Part shown: positions 27,842 through 36,601 of the stretch, piece after piece
Position numbering within the stretch: the stretch's first letter is position 1
Layout: the number at the start of each line of letters is the position of its first letter
Source of the DNA: an uncultured Aquimarina sp.
Lineage (GTDB): Bacteria > Bacteroidota > Bacteroidia > Flavobacteriales > Flavobacteriaceae
Direction: 5' to 3'
DNA length: 64,000 nt
NCBI GenBank assembly: GCA_947500545.1
Contig: CANMSO010000003.1
Coordinates: 124,001 to 188,000, forward strand
Program-made: the position numbers and the translations under genes
Notes under the pieces: generated by a model
Databases searched by the model: none
Told to the model about the DNA's origin: nothing
The model's input: only the letters and a program-made list of their open reading frames with translations

Positions 27842-27946
27842 ATGGTAAGAAAATATTTTGAAAAATATCGATTAGAAATTGTAATGGGTTCAATGTACTT
27901 ATTGACACTATTAGTTGTTATAAAAATTCTATCTTCGGGAAGATAA
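27842..27946 (+). CDS. Tiny membrane protein, FEKxRL type, copy 2 (34 aa)
   Basis: Thirty-four codons: MVRKYFEKYRLEI, a hydrophobic helix (about residues 14-30) and a short polar tail. Paralogous to copy 1 by the FEKxRLxI motif. It has a consensus promoter directly upstream and a palindrome on the -33 element. The 3' end overlaps the convergent MATE gene by 18 nt. Function unknown; a regulatory or toxin-like membrane peptide is one possibility without direct support. Confidence 0.5.
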   Translation: MVRKYFEKYRLEIVMGSMYLLTLLVVIKILSSGR

Positions 27947-29263
27947 AGGAACATATTTATTTCTGAATTTTACAACAAGTGCACCACTACGCACTATCAT
28001 CCAGACAGTAATAGCGATCCATATCCCATGCAACCCCCAATCAAAGTATCGGGCGATTAGTAGGGTTGGAAGAAATGCTAAAAAGGTAGATCCCAACAAT
28101 ACATTTCTTAAATATCCGGTTTCAGCTAAGCCTTTAAAAATACCATCTCCAACAAATGCAACTGCATTTACTGGTAATGTGATTACTACCAGATAGAAAA
28201 AGCCTGAAAAAATTAATAGTACACTTTGATCCTTTGTAAAAACACTACCTAGGATTTCTGGTTTTATTAATGCCCCAATGCCCAAAATAATAGCCACAAT
28301 GATACCGTATATTGTTACCTTTTTGGATAATTTAATCAAATTCGAATAATCTTTGGCACCCAATAGTTTTCCTCCCAAAATATTTCCTGCACTTCCATAA
28401 CCATCAATAAAAAATGCAGAAAATAGCCATAATTGCATGGCTATAGTATGAGCAGCTATATAATCAGTTCCTAAAGCCGTTGCCTCTCGAACTGCTAGAA
28501 TAATTGTGGTGTTAAGTGCCAGGGAGCGTATAAAAAGATTACCGCTCATTACCAAAAACCGGTTCATTTCGGGATGCCAAGGTTTTCTTAATCTAAGAGA
28601 AACATCAGTCTTTTTTATTAAAAGTACAAATGCCAAAACGGCCATTATTCCTTGTGCTATCAAACTTGCCCAGGCGGCTCCTTCAAGATTCATTGGAGTA
28701 ATAATCCCTTCAATACCATATACTAGTGCAAAATCAAGAGCAATATTCACAACAACACCTATTATAGCAACAACCATAGGCCAAAAAGTGTTTTGCAGCC
28801 CCCTAAAAATTCCAAAAACTGCAAAAACAAAAAGCGACAAAGGAAAACCCCATACTCTAATTTGATAGTAGGAAATACAATATTCTAAAACGGTACCTTC
28901 TGCATTCAACAATCTAAAAATAGGTTCTATAAAAGGAACTGTGGTTAACAATATCACAATACTTAATCCTAGATTAAATACAATGGCTTGAGCCGGTAAC
29001 GCTTTCACCTCATCTAATTTATCTGCTCCCAAATATTGTGAGATGATTGCAGAAATTGCGCTTCTGGTCTGAGCCAAGATCCATATTAACATAGACAAAA
29101 ATGTACCCACAATACCAACAGCTGCCAGAGATTCTGTCCCATTAACAGGAATATTACCAACTACTGCAGTATCTGTAGCGGATAAAATTGGTTCTGCTAT
29201 CCCAGAAATAATTGCCGGAACCGCGAGCTTATTTATACTTTTAAAATTAATAACTGTACTCAT
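27929..29263 (-). CDS. MATE-family efflux transporter
   Basis: Twelve-helix multidrug/sodium or proton antiporter of the inner membrane. The N-terminal repeat begins FKSINKLAVPAIISGIAEPILSATDTAVVGN, matching the DinF-like branch of MATE. 444 residues, normal length, no interruptions. It overlaps the upstream acetyltransferase gene by 4 nt (ATGA), so the two are translationally coupled. Substrate not predictable. Confidence 0.88.
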   Translation of the reverse strand: MSTVINFKSINKLAVPAIISGIAEPILSATDTAVVGNIPVNGTESLAAVGIVGTFLSMLIWILAQTRSAISAIISQYLGADKLDEVKALPAQAIVFNLGLSIVILLTTVPFIEPIFRLLNAEGTVLEYCISYYQIRVWGFPLSLFVFAVFGIFRGLQNTFWPMVVAIIGVVVNIALDFALVYGIEGIITPMNLEGAAWASLIAQGIMAVLAFVLLIKKTDVSLRLRKPWHPEMNRFLVMSGNLFIRSLALNTTIILAVREATALGTDYIAAHTIAMQLWLFSAFFIDGYGSAGNILGGKLLGAKDYSNLIKLSKKVTIYGIIVAIILGIGALIKPEILGSVFTKDQSVLLIFSGFFYLVVITLPVNAVAFVGDGIFKGLAETGYLRNVLLGSTFLAFLPTLLIARYFDWGLHGIWIAITVWMIVRSGALVVKFRNKYVPLSSRR

Positions 29264-29760
29264 ATAACTAATTCATAACAATAGAACGGATATTCGCTTT
29301 GTTTGGGGAAATAAATATCTCCTAAACGTTTGTAACCCCTGGTTTCATAAAATTTCTGATTTCGTAGATTTTGGCTAAACGTATCTAAACGAACAGATAG
29401 GTATCCATTGGTCTTAGCAAATTCTTCAGCAAAATTCATTAATTGTTGTGCATATCCCTGTCCCCAATACTCTGGATGAACGGCCAAACGATGAACATAT
29501 AGATTATCTATGTTTTCTGTTAACCACGTAATGGGTATATATTCTTCATCCATTAGATCGGTAACTACAACTATTCCTTTAATAACATGCTCTTCTTGTA
29601 GAATATATAACTCCTTTAATTCGATATCTTTTTGAAAACGTGCTATGGTTGGATAATGTTCATTCCATTGATAAATTCCATTAGCTATCATAGCCTTAGC
29701 GCATGCTTGCGTTAACTTATGAATAGAATCAAGATCAGATAGTAATGCTTTACGAATCAT
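29260..29760 (-). CDS. GNAT-family N-acetyltransferase
   Basis: 166-residue acetyl-CoA-dependent transferase. The acetyl-CoA loop is present as VHPEYWGQGYAQQLMNFAEE, with the preceding strand NLYVHRLAV and the later FYETRGYKRLG segment. The substrate is unknown. It is the first gene of a two-gene unit with the MATE exporter; acetylation plus export of a small toxic compound is a reasonable but unproven idea. Confidence 0.85.
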   Translation of the reverse strand: MIRKALLSDLDSIHKLTQACAKAMIANGIYQWNEHYPTIARFQKDIELKELYILQEEHVIKGIVVVTDLMDEEYIPITWLTENIDNLYVHRLAVHPEYWGQGYAQQLMNFAEEFAKTNGYLSVRLDTFSQNLRNQKFYETRGYKRLGDIYFPKQSEYPFYCYELVI

Positions 29761-29937
29761 ATTTTGGAAAAGGCCAAAAATACTAACTTTATATTGCAGT
29801 TAATAGCTACTTATTTGATTCTGGCACATATTTAAATAAACTTTAAGAAAACACGTTGTATATCTTTTGATACATTTAAACTTACAATTGGCATAAAATT
29901 GTACTTTTACTAATTAATCACAAATCAACTTTACGGA

Positions 29938-30738
29938 ATGAAGAATATACTTGTTCCTTTTGGATTATCTGAAAATTCGATTTCAATCTCATTGCTTCAA
30001 TATGCTATAGATTTGGCAAAAGAACTTGGAGGCACAATATATGCTGTAGAAGTATTTAAACAATTACCCAGATCGGGAAGTCTTCCTTCTGTAAACAAAA
30101 CCCTGAAAGAAATTACCGCATCTTCAATCCAGGAAAAATTACATGGCCTAGATAGAAAAGGTGTAGAAGTAATTGCCCTACCATTAGAGGGTGATTTGCT
30201 AGAAGCCATCCCAAAGTTTAATTTAGAACATTCTATTGATTTAATTGTTCTGGGGGCAGAAAAAGGTGATCTTAACGATCCTCATTTTCTAGGTGAAACT
30301 TCTGGAAGCCTGGTTAAGAAGACAGAAATACCGGTATTAATTGTTCCTGCAAATTATGTGATGAAACCAATTAAAAAGGTACTCATGGCGGTTAAATCGG
30401 GGGTTGTTAAAAAGAAAAATGCATTGGCTCCTATAAAAGAAATTTTAAGTACTTTTGGTGCCGAAATAAACTTACTTCAAGTAAAAACGACTAATTTTTT
30501 ACCCGAAGATTCTAAGCTTGACAAAGACTTAGATGAGATTGCTTCATCTTATAAATCTTCTGAAAATGCCACGCTTTTTCAAGGGCTTTTGGAGCATTTA
30601 AACGAAAACCACCCTGATCTAATATGCGTTTTTAGACGTAAACGTGGATTTTTTGCTAAGCTTTGGGAAGAAAATATGGTGTTAAAAAAAGATTTTGAAA
30701 GTAGGTTGCCTCTTCTAGTTTTACGAGGAGCAGATTAA
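29938..30738 (+). CDS. Universal stress protein, tandem UspA domains
   Basis: 266 residues made of two Usp domains. The first (about 1-140) starts MKNILVPFGLSENS and ends with the ATP-loop-like DLIVLGAEKGDLNDPHFLGETSGSLVKKTEIPVLIVP. The second (about 145-266) is more degenerate (DLICVFRRKRGFF, then LPLLVLRG). Cytosolic. The tRNA-Ala gene begins seven bases after the stop, so they probably share a transcript or terminator. Confidence 0.85.
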   Translation: MKNILVPFGLSENSISISLLQYAIDLAKELGGTIYAVEVFKQLPRSGSLPSVNKTLKEITASSIQEKLHGLDRKGVEVIALPLEGDLLEAIPKFNLEHSIDLIVLGAEKGDLNDPHFLGETSGSLVKKTEIPVLIVPANYVMKPIKKVLMAVKSGVVKKKNALAPIKEILSTFGAEINLLQVKTTNFLPEDSKLDKDLDEIASSYKSSENATLFQGLLEHLNENHPDLICVFRRKRGFFAKLWEENMVLKKDFESRLPLLVLRGAD

Positions 30739-30745
30739 TAAAACT

Positions 30746-30819
30746 GGGGATGTAGCTCAGCTGGCTAGAGCGCTTGACTGGCAGTCAAGAGGTCGTGGGT
30801 TCGACTCCCATCTTCTCCA
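30746..30819 (+). tRNA. tRNA-Ala (anticodon GGC)
   Basis: Cloverleaf reads well: D-arm GCTC/GAGC, anticodon stem CTTGA/TCAAG with loop CTGGCAG (anticodon GGC), and T-arm GTGGG-TTCGACT-CCCAT. The acceptor stem GGGGATG/CTTCTCC has one T-T mismatch and a G-T pair. The CCA end is not encoded. It decodes GCC/GCU. It is only seven bases downstream of the usp stop codon. Confidence 0.93.
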
Positions 30820-30858
30820 CAATTAAGCGCAATGTTATTGCGGATTAGAAACAATAAG

Positions 30859-30888
30859 ATCTGACAAGTTTACTTGATCAGATTTTTT
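30859..30888 (+). terminator. Terminator after tRNA-Ala
   Basis: Hairpin with CAAG/CTTG apex and ATCTGA/TCAGAT arms (one bulge), followed by six T. Confidence 0.8.
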
Positions 30889-30969
30889 GTTTTAAGACGG
30901 TGATCTTGAAAAGACCAAACTATATAGAAAAACTAAGTACAACAACATATATTATTCATTGCCATAGAA

Positions 30970-32112
30970 TTAAAATTCCTGAAATATTTCGCTCAATAAT
31001 GCCTCTATTAACTCATGTCTTAATGTTGAACCATTGACTGATCGGCTTTGATTATTTAAAATCGCAATACTTAGATTGTTAATGGGATCCCAAAACATAT
31101 GTGAGCCGTATCCTCTCATACCACCTGTATGTCCCCAAACTGTTCTTCCTGCGTAAACATTTCTTCGAACACCTAGGCCATAACCAGTAAATGTTGGATG
31201 CGGAATATCAAAATATGAAGTAAGCATAAGTCGCTTAGAGTTCTCAGAAATAGCATTGCCATTATATAAATGCTGAGCCCACATAGATAAATCTGAGGCT
31301 GTTGAAAAAACATCGGCTGCACCATAAAATACACTGTGGTATGCCGGTCCATATTGGTTAGCGATAGTTTCTAAAGTACCATTACCATCAGTATCCCTCC
31401 AAGGGGTAGCTATAGTGCCAAGAACAGGCTCATTGGCCCCAAAATAAATATTGTTAAGCCCTAAAGGTGTCCAGAATTTTTCACGCATAACTTCACCTAA
31501 AGTTTTGTTTGTTGAGGCCTCTATAATCATTCCGAGTAACAAATAATTAGAATTAGAGTATTCATGTGTCACACCAGGCATATTAATTGGAGTACCAATA
31601 TGTTCAGACACTTCTAAAGGCGTAAGTGCAATATCTAAGTTGGCTTCTACATTTGGCCAAAGATCAACCCCTGCAAAATAGTCCTCAATACCAGTAAAAT
31701 GAGCCAATAATTGAAAAATAGTAATAGATTCATTTATGTTTGGATTATTTAAGCTAAGCCAATCACCAATAGTGTCATCTAGAGAAAGAACGCCATCGTC
31801 AATCAATTTCATTGTGGTAGCTGCAACAACTGTTTTTGTAATGCTTGCAATTCCAAACCTCATATCACTTTCAATAGGAACATTTAATTTAGAGTTCCCG
31901 CTTACTAATTTCCAAAGCTCTTCTGAGCCTACTCTTACCGAAACAGACACACCAATTAATTTATCCTCACCAACTCGCTCATCAATAATATTTTGAAGAC
32001 GCTCTTCGATGGGTATATTTGCTACATTTTCTGTTGAAGTATCATCATTACTCGAGCAACCTATCAAAGCAATTGCAAAGGCCAATATTAAAATAAACTT
32101 ATAATATTTCAT
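30970..32112 (-). CDS. Serine-hydrolase lipoprotein, class C beta-lactamase fold
   Basis: Envelope serine hydrolase or peptidase of the beta-lactamase/PBP fold. Lipobox LIGC (Cys19). The catalytic SxxK is SITK in FGIASITKTVV, the second motif is YSN in HEYSNSNYLLLG, and the third is HTG in VWGHTGGMRGYG. 380 residues. Most relatives are D-Ala-D-Ala peptidases or esterases, and resistance is not implied. It is downstream of the NHL-like lipoprotein on the same strand, 17 bp apart, so an operon is likely. Confidence 0.88.
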   Translation of the reverse strand: MKYYKFILILAFAIALIGCSSNDDTSTENVANIPIEERLQNIIDERVGEDKLIGVSVSVRVGSEELWKLVSGNSKLNVPIESDMRFGIASITKTVVAATTMKLIDDGVLSLDDTIGDWLSLNNPNINESITIFQLLAHFTGIEDYFAGVDLWPNVEANLDIALTPLEVSEHIGTPINMPGVTHEYSNSNYLLLGMIIEASTNKTLGEVMREKFWTPLGLNNIYFGANEPVLGTIATPWRDTDGNGTLETIANQYGPAYHSVFYGAADVFSTASDLSMWAQHLYNGNAISENSKRLMLTSYFDIPHPTFTGYGLGVRRNVYAGRTVWGHTGGMRGYGSHMFWDPINNLSIAILNNQSRSVNGSTLRHELIEALLSEIFQEF

Positions 32113-32129
32113 TTTTGATTATTTACAAT

Positions 32130-33329
32130 TTAGTTTATTTCTCTAATTCTAATGGCGTTTGGTTGTATGAGTCCTCCAGATCCTGAATTAATTAGAGTTT
32201 GAATAAAATTGCCATCACCATCATAAAGTTTAACCTCACTAGTTCCTCCGCTACCGATTAAAAAATTACCATTGGGGAAAAAGTCAACTCCTTCTGGTTC
32301 ATCTATCCCCGAAGTGATAACCGTTTCAACAAATACTCCATTTGAATCAAATTTTACGACGCTGTCTGCATTCCAATCGCTAACAAACAAATTGTCATTT
32401 TCATCAAACCAAATATTTGTAGGACCATTAAGATTTGAATTAATGAAAACACCGCTACTATTACCATTAGAATCAAACTTTCTAACTAGTGCTCCATTAA
32501 ATGAGGAAACATATAAATTGCCTGAAGCATCCCAATCGAGACCAATGCTATTGGTTACTCCAACATTTGTGAACTGGTCAACAAAAGTGCCATCCAATTG
32601 ATATCTCAGAACTAGTCCATCTCCTGCCCATTGCAATACATAAAGTAAGCCATCAGGACCGATTTTCATTCTGGTAGGTCCACCAATCCCAGCTGCAAAG
32701 TTATCAATGTAAACTCCTGTAGTAGCATCATATCTTCCGATGACCCCAGAATTCAAATTCGAAATTAGAGCAATATTTTGATCTTCCAAAAACAAAATGT
32801 CTTGAGGCCATGCCAAATTTTGACTTGTAAAAACCTGAGGGTTTTGGCCATTTTCGTCATATTTTAATATTTGCCATGGTGGATTATCAAAATTTCCTGC
32901 ATCACTCACATAAATAAAGGTGCCTGTTTGGGGGGTAGAATCTACAATAGTAATATTAAAAGCTTTAGAAATAGAACCAACATTTGCGGTTAAGACAGAA
33001 TTTCCGGTAGATATACCAGTTACAACACCATTCTGATTAATACTTGCATTATTATTTGATGCAGACCATTCTATTGTATCGTCTATCGCGATAGGTTGCC
33101 CTGATTGATCTCGTCCAGTAGCTGATAAGGTAATTGTATTGGATCCGTTAAGGTCTAATACATTTCCATTTGAAGACGAAATTTCTAAGCTGTTGAGTAC
33201 CGGATCTGGTGGATTGGCAACAGAATTATCATCTGAACTACACCCAAAAATTAGAAAGGATATAAAAACAGGAATTAAGTTTTTTATTAGTTTTAATTTG
33301 ATTTGATTTTTAATATGTAGAGGTCTCAT
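32130..33329 (-). CDS. Lipoprotein with Ig-like domain and NHL-like beta-propeller
   Basis: 399 residues. The lipobox is IFGC (about Cys30) after a basic, slightly long signal peptide. A bacterial Ig-like Big_2 domain (about 40-130, with GVVTGISTGNSVLTANVG) precedes six-bladed NHL/SMP-30-like repeats containing G-x-L-Y-V or GNLYVSS and NLFVSDWN patterns. These are usually scaffold or sugar/lactone-binding folds; no catalytic residues are certain. Promoter side contains a 13-bp perfect palindrome. Confidence 0.75.
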   Translation of the reverse strand: MRPLHIKNQIKLKLIKNLIPVFISFLIFGCSSDDNSVANPPDPVLNSLEISSSNGNVLDLNGSNTITLSATGRDQSGQPIAIDDTIEWSASNNNASINQNGVVTGISTGNSVLTANVGSISKAFNITIVDSTPQTGTFIYVSDAGNFDNPPWQILKYDENGQNPQVFTSQNLAWPQDILFLEDQNIALISNLNSGVIGRYDATTGVYIDNFAAGIGGPTRMKIGPDGLLYVLQWAGDGLVLRYQLDGTFVDQFTNVGVTNSIGLDWDASGNLYVSSFNGALVRKFDSNGNSSGVFINSNLNGPTNIWFDENDNLFVSDWNADSVVKFDSNGVFVETVITSGIDEPEGVDFFPNGNFLIGSGGTSEVKLYDGDGNFIQTLINSGSGGLIQPNAIRIREIN

Positions 33330-33404
33330 TTTAACCGACTTTTAGTTAATATCCTTTCTTGTTTCTTCCAAACTTAAAAAAAGGAAAGCCTTTTCAAAAA
33401 ACAT

Positions 33405-33435
33405 AAGAGTCTCAATTTTAATAATTGAGACTCTT
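33405..33435. repeat. Perfect 13-bp palindrome in a divergent promoter region
   Basis: Arms AAGAGTCTCAATT (33405-33417) and AATTGAGACTCTT (33423-33435) with a 5-nt loop. It lies between divergent starts (33329 minus, 33540 plus), so an operator is more likely than a terminator. Confidence 0.55.
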
Positions 33436-33539
33436 AATTATGTGCGCTTTACAGTCCGTAGAGCTGATAATTGAATTTTGCAATTATCTTGTATGAGATC
33501 GTTTAAATTATTTATTATAAATCTCAGTATATTCGTTAT

Positions 33540-34628
33540 ATGTCATTCAATAATATCTTTATAGGAATTGTTTTCTGCATCATATTTGAAATCGCTTTAG
33601 TTGCAATTTTAAACTTAACACAAAAAGAAGATCGGAATAGAATTCTGGGACTTATTTGTGCTTTGTTAATAATAACATTGTCTAAAACAATGCTTTGGGA
33701 ATATATTAAAGACACCTTTCTATATTACATTATTGGGGGCCCAGAAAAAATGTTATACGCACCTCTACTTTATGCGTACTTGCTAAGTTATAAAGATGAA
33801 AGCTTAAATGTCAATTGGAAAAGCCACTTAAAAATTATATTTGCCATATACATAATTGTTCATCCATTAAGGCTAATTATAAGTGATATTAATCACTTTG
33901 ATATTGTACCTGTTTATTTAATCTTAGTAGTAATATTAAGTGTTTATTACTATTATAAAGGATTCTCGTACTATAAAATGTATATAAAGCCAAAACTAAA
34001 ATCTTACCCAAAATGGCGCTTTCAAACCTTTTACATTATTTTCAATCTTTACATCGCATTAAAAATTTGCATCCTAGTAATGGCAGTAACTGCTAGATTG
34101 ATTAATACCCAAAGTGCAAATGAGTTTAGCGCCAATGTAATAATACCTACTAATAATTATGTTCTTATACCAGTTCTAATTTTGTTTTGTTTCATGATGA
34201 TTTTCTATGCATTAACTGAACTTAGTTCATTCAAGAAATATTTTTTAAATATTTCAGTTCATGAGGATGAATCATATATTATAAAGGGTCACAACGCATT
34301 AAGTATTGAAGATTACTTACTTGAAAGCAAAATTTATCTTAAGCCCGATTTAGATGTTAGATCATTTTTAGAAGAAAGTCGGTTTAGTCAAACCTCTCTT
34401 AAGTATTATTTAAAAGCAAGCCGCTACAAGAATTTTTCTGAATTAATCAATAGGTTTAGAGTTGAGGATTTTAAAGAAAAACTAAATAGAAAAAGACACC
34501 CTAATTTTGATTTACTTAGTATCGCAAAAGAATCGGGATTTAAGTCAAAAGCTAATTTTTATAGAATTTTTAAAAAGTATGAAGGAATTACTCCTAGAGA
34601 GTATCAAACTTCATTAATAGATAATTGA
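33540..34628 (+). CDS. Membrane-anchored AraC-type regulator
   Basis: 362 residues. The N-terminal two thirds hold about seven hydrophobic helices (starting FNNIFIGIVFCIIFEIALVAIL). The C-terminal about 100 residues carry an AraC HTH: VRSFLEESRFSQTSLKYYLKAS and LLSIAKESGFKSKANFYRIFKKYEG. This class is common in Bacteroidota and may sense an extracellular or membrane signal. It is divergent from the lipoprotein pair and 50 bp upstream of the serine hydrolase gene. Confidence 0.8.
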   Translation: MSFNNIFIGIVFCIIFEIALVAILNLTQKEDRNRILGLICALLIITLSKTMLWEYIKDTFLYYIIGGPEKMLYAPLLYAYLLSYKDESLNVNWKSHLKIIFAIYIIVHPLRLIISDINHFDIVPVYLILVVILSVYYYYKGFSYYKMYIKPKLKSYPKWRFQTFYIIFNLYIALKICILVMAVTARLINTQSANEFSANVIIPTNNYVLIPVLILFCFMMIFYALTELSSFKKYFLNISVHEDESYIIKGHNALSIEDYLLESKIYLKPDLDVRSFLEESRFSQTSLKYYLKASRYKNFSELINRFRVEDFKEKLNRKRHPNFDLLSIAKESGFKSKANFYRIFKKYEGITPREYQTSLIDN

Positions 34629-34678
34629 ACCTAGTCACTTGACTAATTAATGATAACCTAAATACAAATCTTCAAAAA

Positions 34679-36547
34679 ATGAAACGGATTTTTTTTGTGC
34701 TCACTATTTTTATATGTGGATATCTCAATGCTCAAGTTGATATTCAGAAAATGGTAAGGTATATGGATTCAATTACAAATTCTGGAGTAAACAACTCTAA
34801 AGTTCCGGGTGTTGTATTAGGTATTGCCTCTTCTGATAGCATACTCTTACTCAAAGGATATGGGTACAGTGATTATGTTAAAAAGATAGCAGTAGATCCA
34901 GAAAAAACACTTTTTCAAATAGGCTCGGTTGGAAAACTTTTTACCAGTATAGCGCTTCTTCAACAAATAGAAAAAAAGAAGATTTCTTTACATGATGATG
35001 TGAATAAATATTTAGAGGGTTGGGGAATTAGAAACTCGTTTGATCAACCGGTGACTCCTTTTCATTTATTAACCCATACAGCTGGATTCAATGACCATTA
35101 TATTAATTATATGGCTAAGAGTATTTCTGAGATAGAATCATTAGGCAAACACTTACCAAAAAACATGCCCTCTATATTTAAAGCACCCGGTACTGAAATT
35201 AACTATTCGAATTATAGTTATGGTCTTGCTGGTCATTTGGTTGAACGAGTTTCAGGAAATTCATTTGAAGATCAGATTCAATCTACAATATTCGATCCTT
35301 TAAAAATGTTATCAGCTACCTATCATGTTCCAGATAATTATATGGAGAAAGACTTGTATGCTAACGGATATAAGACAAGAAAGACATTTGTAGAAGCAAA
35401 AATGTTCCCTAGACATTTGAAACCGGCAGGTAGTATTTCTGCAACTGGAAATGATATGATTACTTTTGCTCAAGCTCTACTAAGACGCGATACTACTTTA
35501 CTCGATAATGAAACCTACAACTTACTGTTAAATGAACAATTTACAAATCATCCCAATCTCACGGGTTACACTATGGGTATGGAGGTTCAGAATTACAATG
35601 GACTTATCGCCTATGCGAAGGCAGGGCAGGTCAACGGCTTTTTATCGATATTGATTGTATTTCCAGATCTTGATCTAACTTTCTTTATGTCTACAAATAC
35701 GCAAACAGATAATCATTTCAACGATTTTTTTAAAGGCTTAACTAGCAATTTTTTTTCCAAAAAGAAAGCGAACCTAGTTTCAGTAGATTTTGATATTAAC
35801 GAATATGTCGGTGTTTATGGTAATGAACGAGCAAACCATGAAAACATTGAAGAATTGTTTCAACTATTTCTAGGACAGTTTACATTTTATGAATCCAAAT
35901 CAGGTAATTTGACTGTATTTCACAATAATGAGCAACATGAGTATCAGTACTTAGGTGATGATGTTTTTCAAAATCTCTCAAATTCGAATGTTTATGTAGT
36001 TTTTAAAAGAAATAAAGGAAAAATAACTTCGATGTACAGAAATGTAAATGTTATGGGAATTGAAGTTCCAGCATCATATAAAAAACTCAATTGGTTTGAA
36101 CGACCACGTTTTTTAAATGATGAGTATCCCTTTGCTCTTTCAATAATGCTTACTTATTTACTACTTCCATTATTGTGGGTGCCCAGATTTTATATACGTA
36201 AGAAGAAACCTGAATTTCTTAGAAAACAAACAATTCCTTTCTCTTATCATACTGTGGCATTTCTTTTTTTAGGGTTATTCTTTTGGAATGTGATTGGCTT
36301 TATGGTTCCAATGATTAAACTTGGTGAACAAATGGCTTTTGGAGTTCCAGAATCGCTAATCAATATGAAGTATTTCAATTGGGCAATGACTTTAATGTCT
36401 ATAATTTTGGTTCATTTCTCTATTGACCTATGGATAAGAAAAAAAAGCACCATCTTGTTTAGAGTTTATTACACAGTTTTTAGTTTGATTACGCTTTCGT
36501 ATATTCTCATACTATACAGATGGCATTTTCTTAATGTTACTGTATGA
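34679..36547 (+). CDS. Serine hydrolase (beta-lactamase fold) with C-terminal membrane domain
   Basis: 622 residues. Signal peptide (1-19, ending LNAQ). The catalytic domain has SVGK in QIGSVGKLFTS, YSN in NYSNYSYGLAGH, and a KAG motif in YAKAGQVNGF replacing HTG. A beta-rich segment (about 370-465) follows, then four predicted membrane helices (about 480-620). This puts the catalytic domain outside the inner membrane. Substrate unknown, possibly a peptide or ester signal related to the flanking membrane AraC regulators. Confidence 0.8.
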   Translation: MKRIFFVLTIFICGYLNAQVDIQKMVRYMDSITNSGVNNSKVPGVVLGIASSDSILLLKGYGYSDYVKKIAVDPEKTLFQIGSVGKLFTSIALLQQIEKKKISLHDDVNKYLEGWGIRNSFDQPVTPFHLLTHTAGFNDHYINYMAKSISEIESLGKHLPKNMPSIFKAPGTEINYSNYSYGLAGHLVERVSGNSFEDQIQSTIFDPLKMLSATYHVPDNYMEKDLYANGYKTRKTFVEAKMFPRHLKPAGSISATGNDMITFAQALLRRDTTLLDNETYNLLLNEQFTNHPNLTGYTMGMEVQNYNGLIAYAKAGQVNGFLSILIVFPDLDLTFFMSTNTQTDNHFNDFFKGLTSNFFSKKKANLVSVDFDINEYVGVYGNERANHENIEELFQLFLGQFTFYESKSGNLTVFHNNEQHEYQYLGDDVFQNLSNSNVYVVFKRNKGKITSMYRNVNVMGIEVPASYKKLNWFERPRFLNDEYPFALSIMLTYLLLPLLWVPRFYIRKKKPEFLRKQTIPFSYHTVAFLFLGLFFWNVIGFMVPMIKLGEQMAFGVPESLINMKYFNWAMTLMSIILVHFSIDLWIRKKSTILFRVYYTVFSLITLSYILILYRWHFLNVTV

Positions 36548-36601
36548 GCTTGAGTACGCATTAGTAATGACAAAAATGAATTAAAAGAATATATCTGTTT
36601 G

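Noticed and set aside
30970..32112. Antibiotic-resistance beta-lactamase
   Set aside because: SxxK, YSN and HTG motifs define the fold only; most such lipoproteins are peptidases or esterases, and nothing specific points to resistance.
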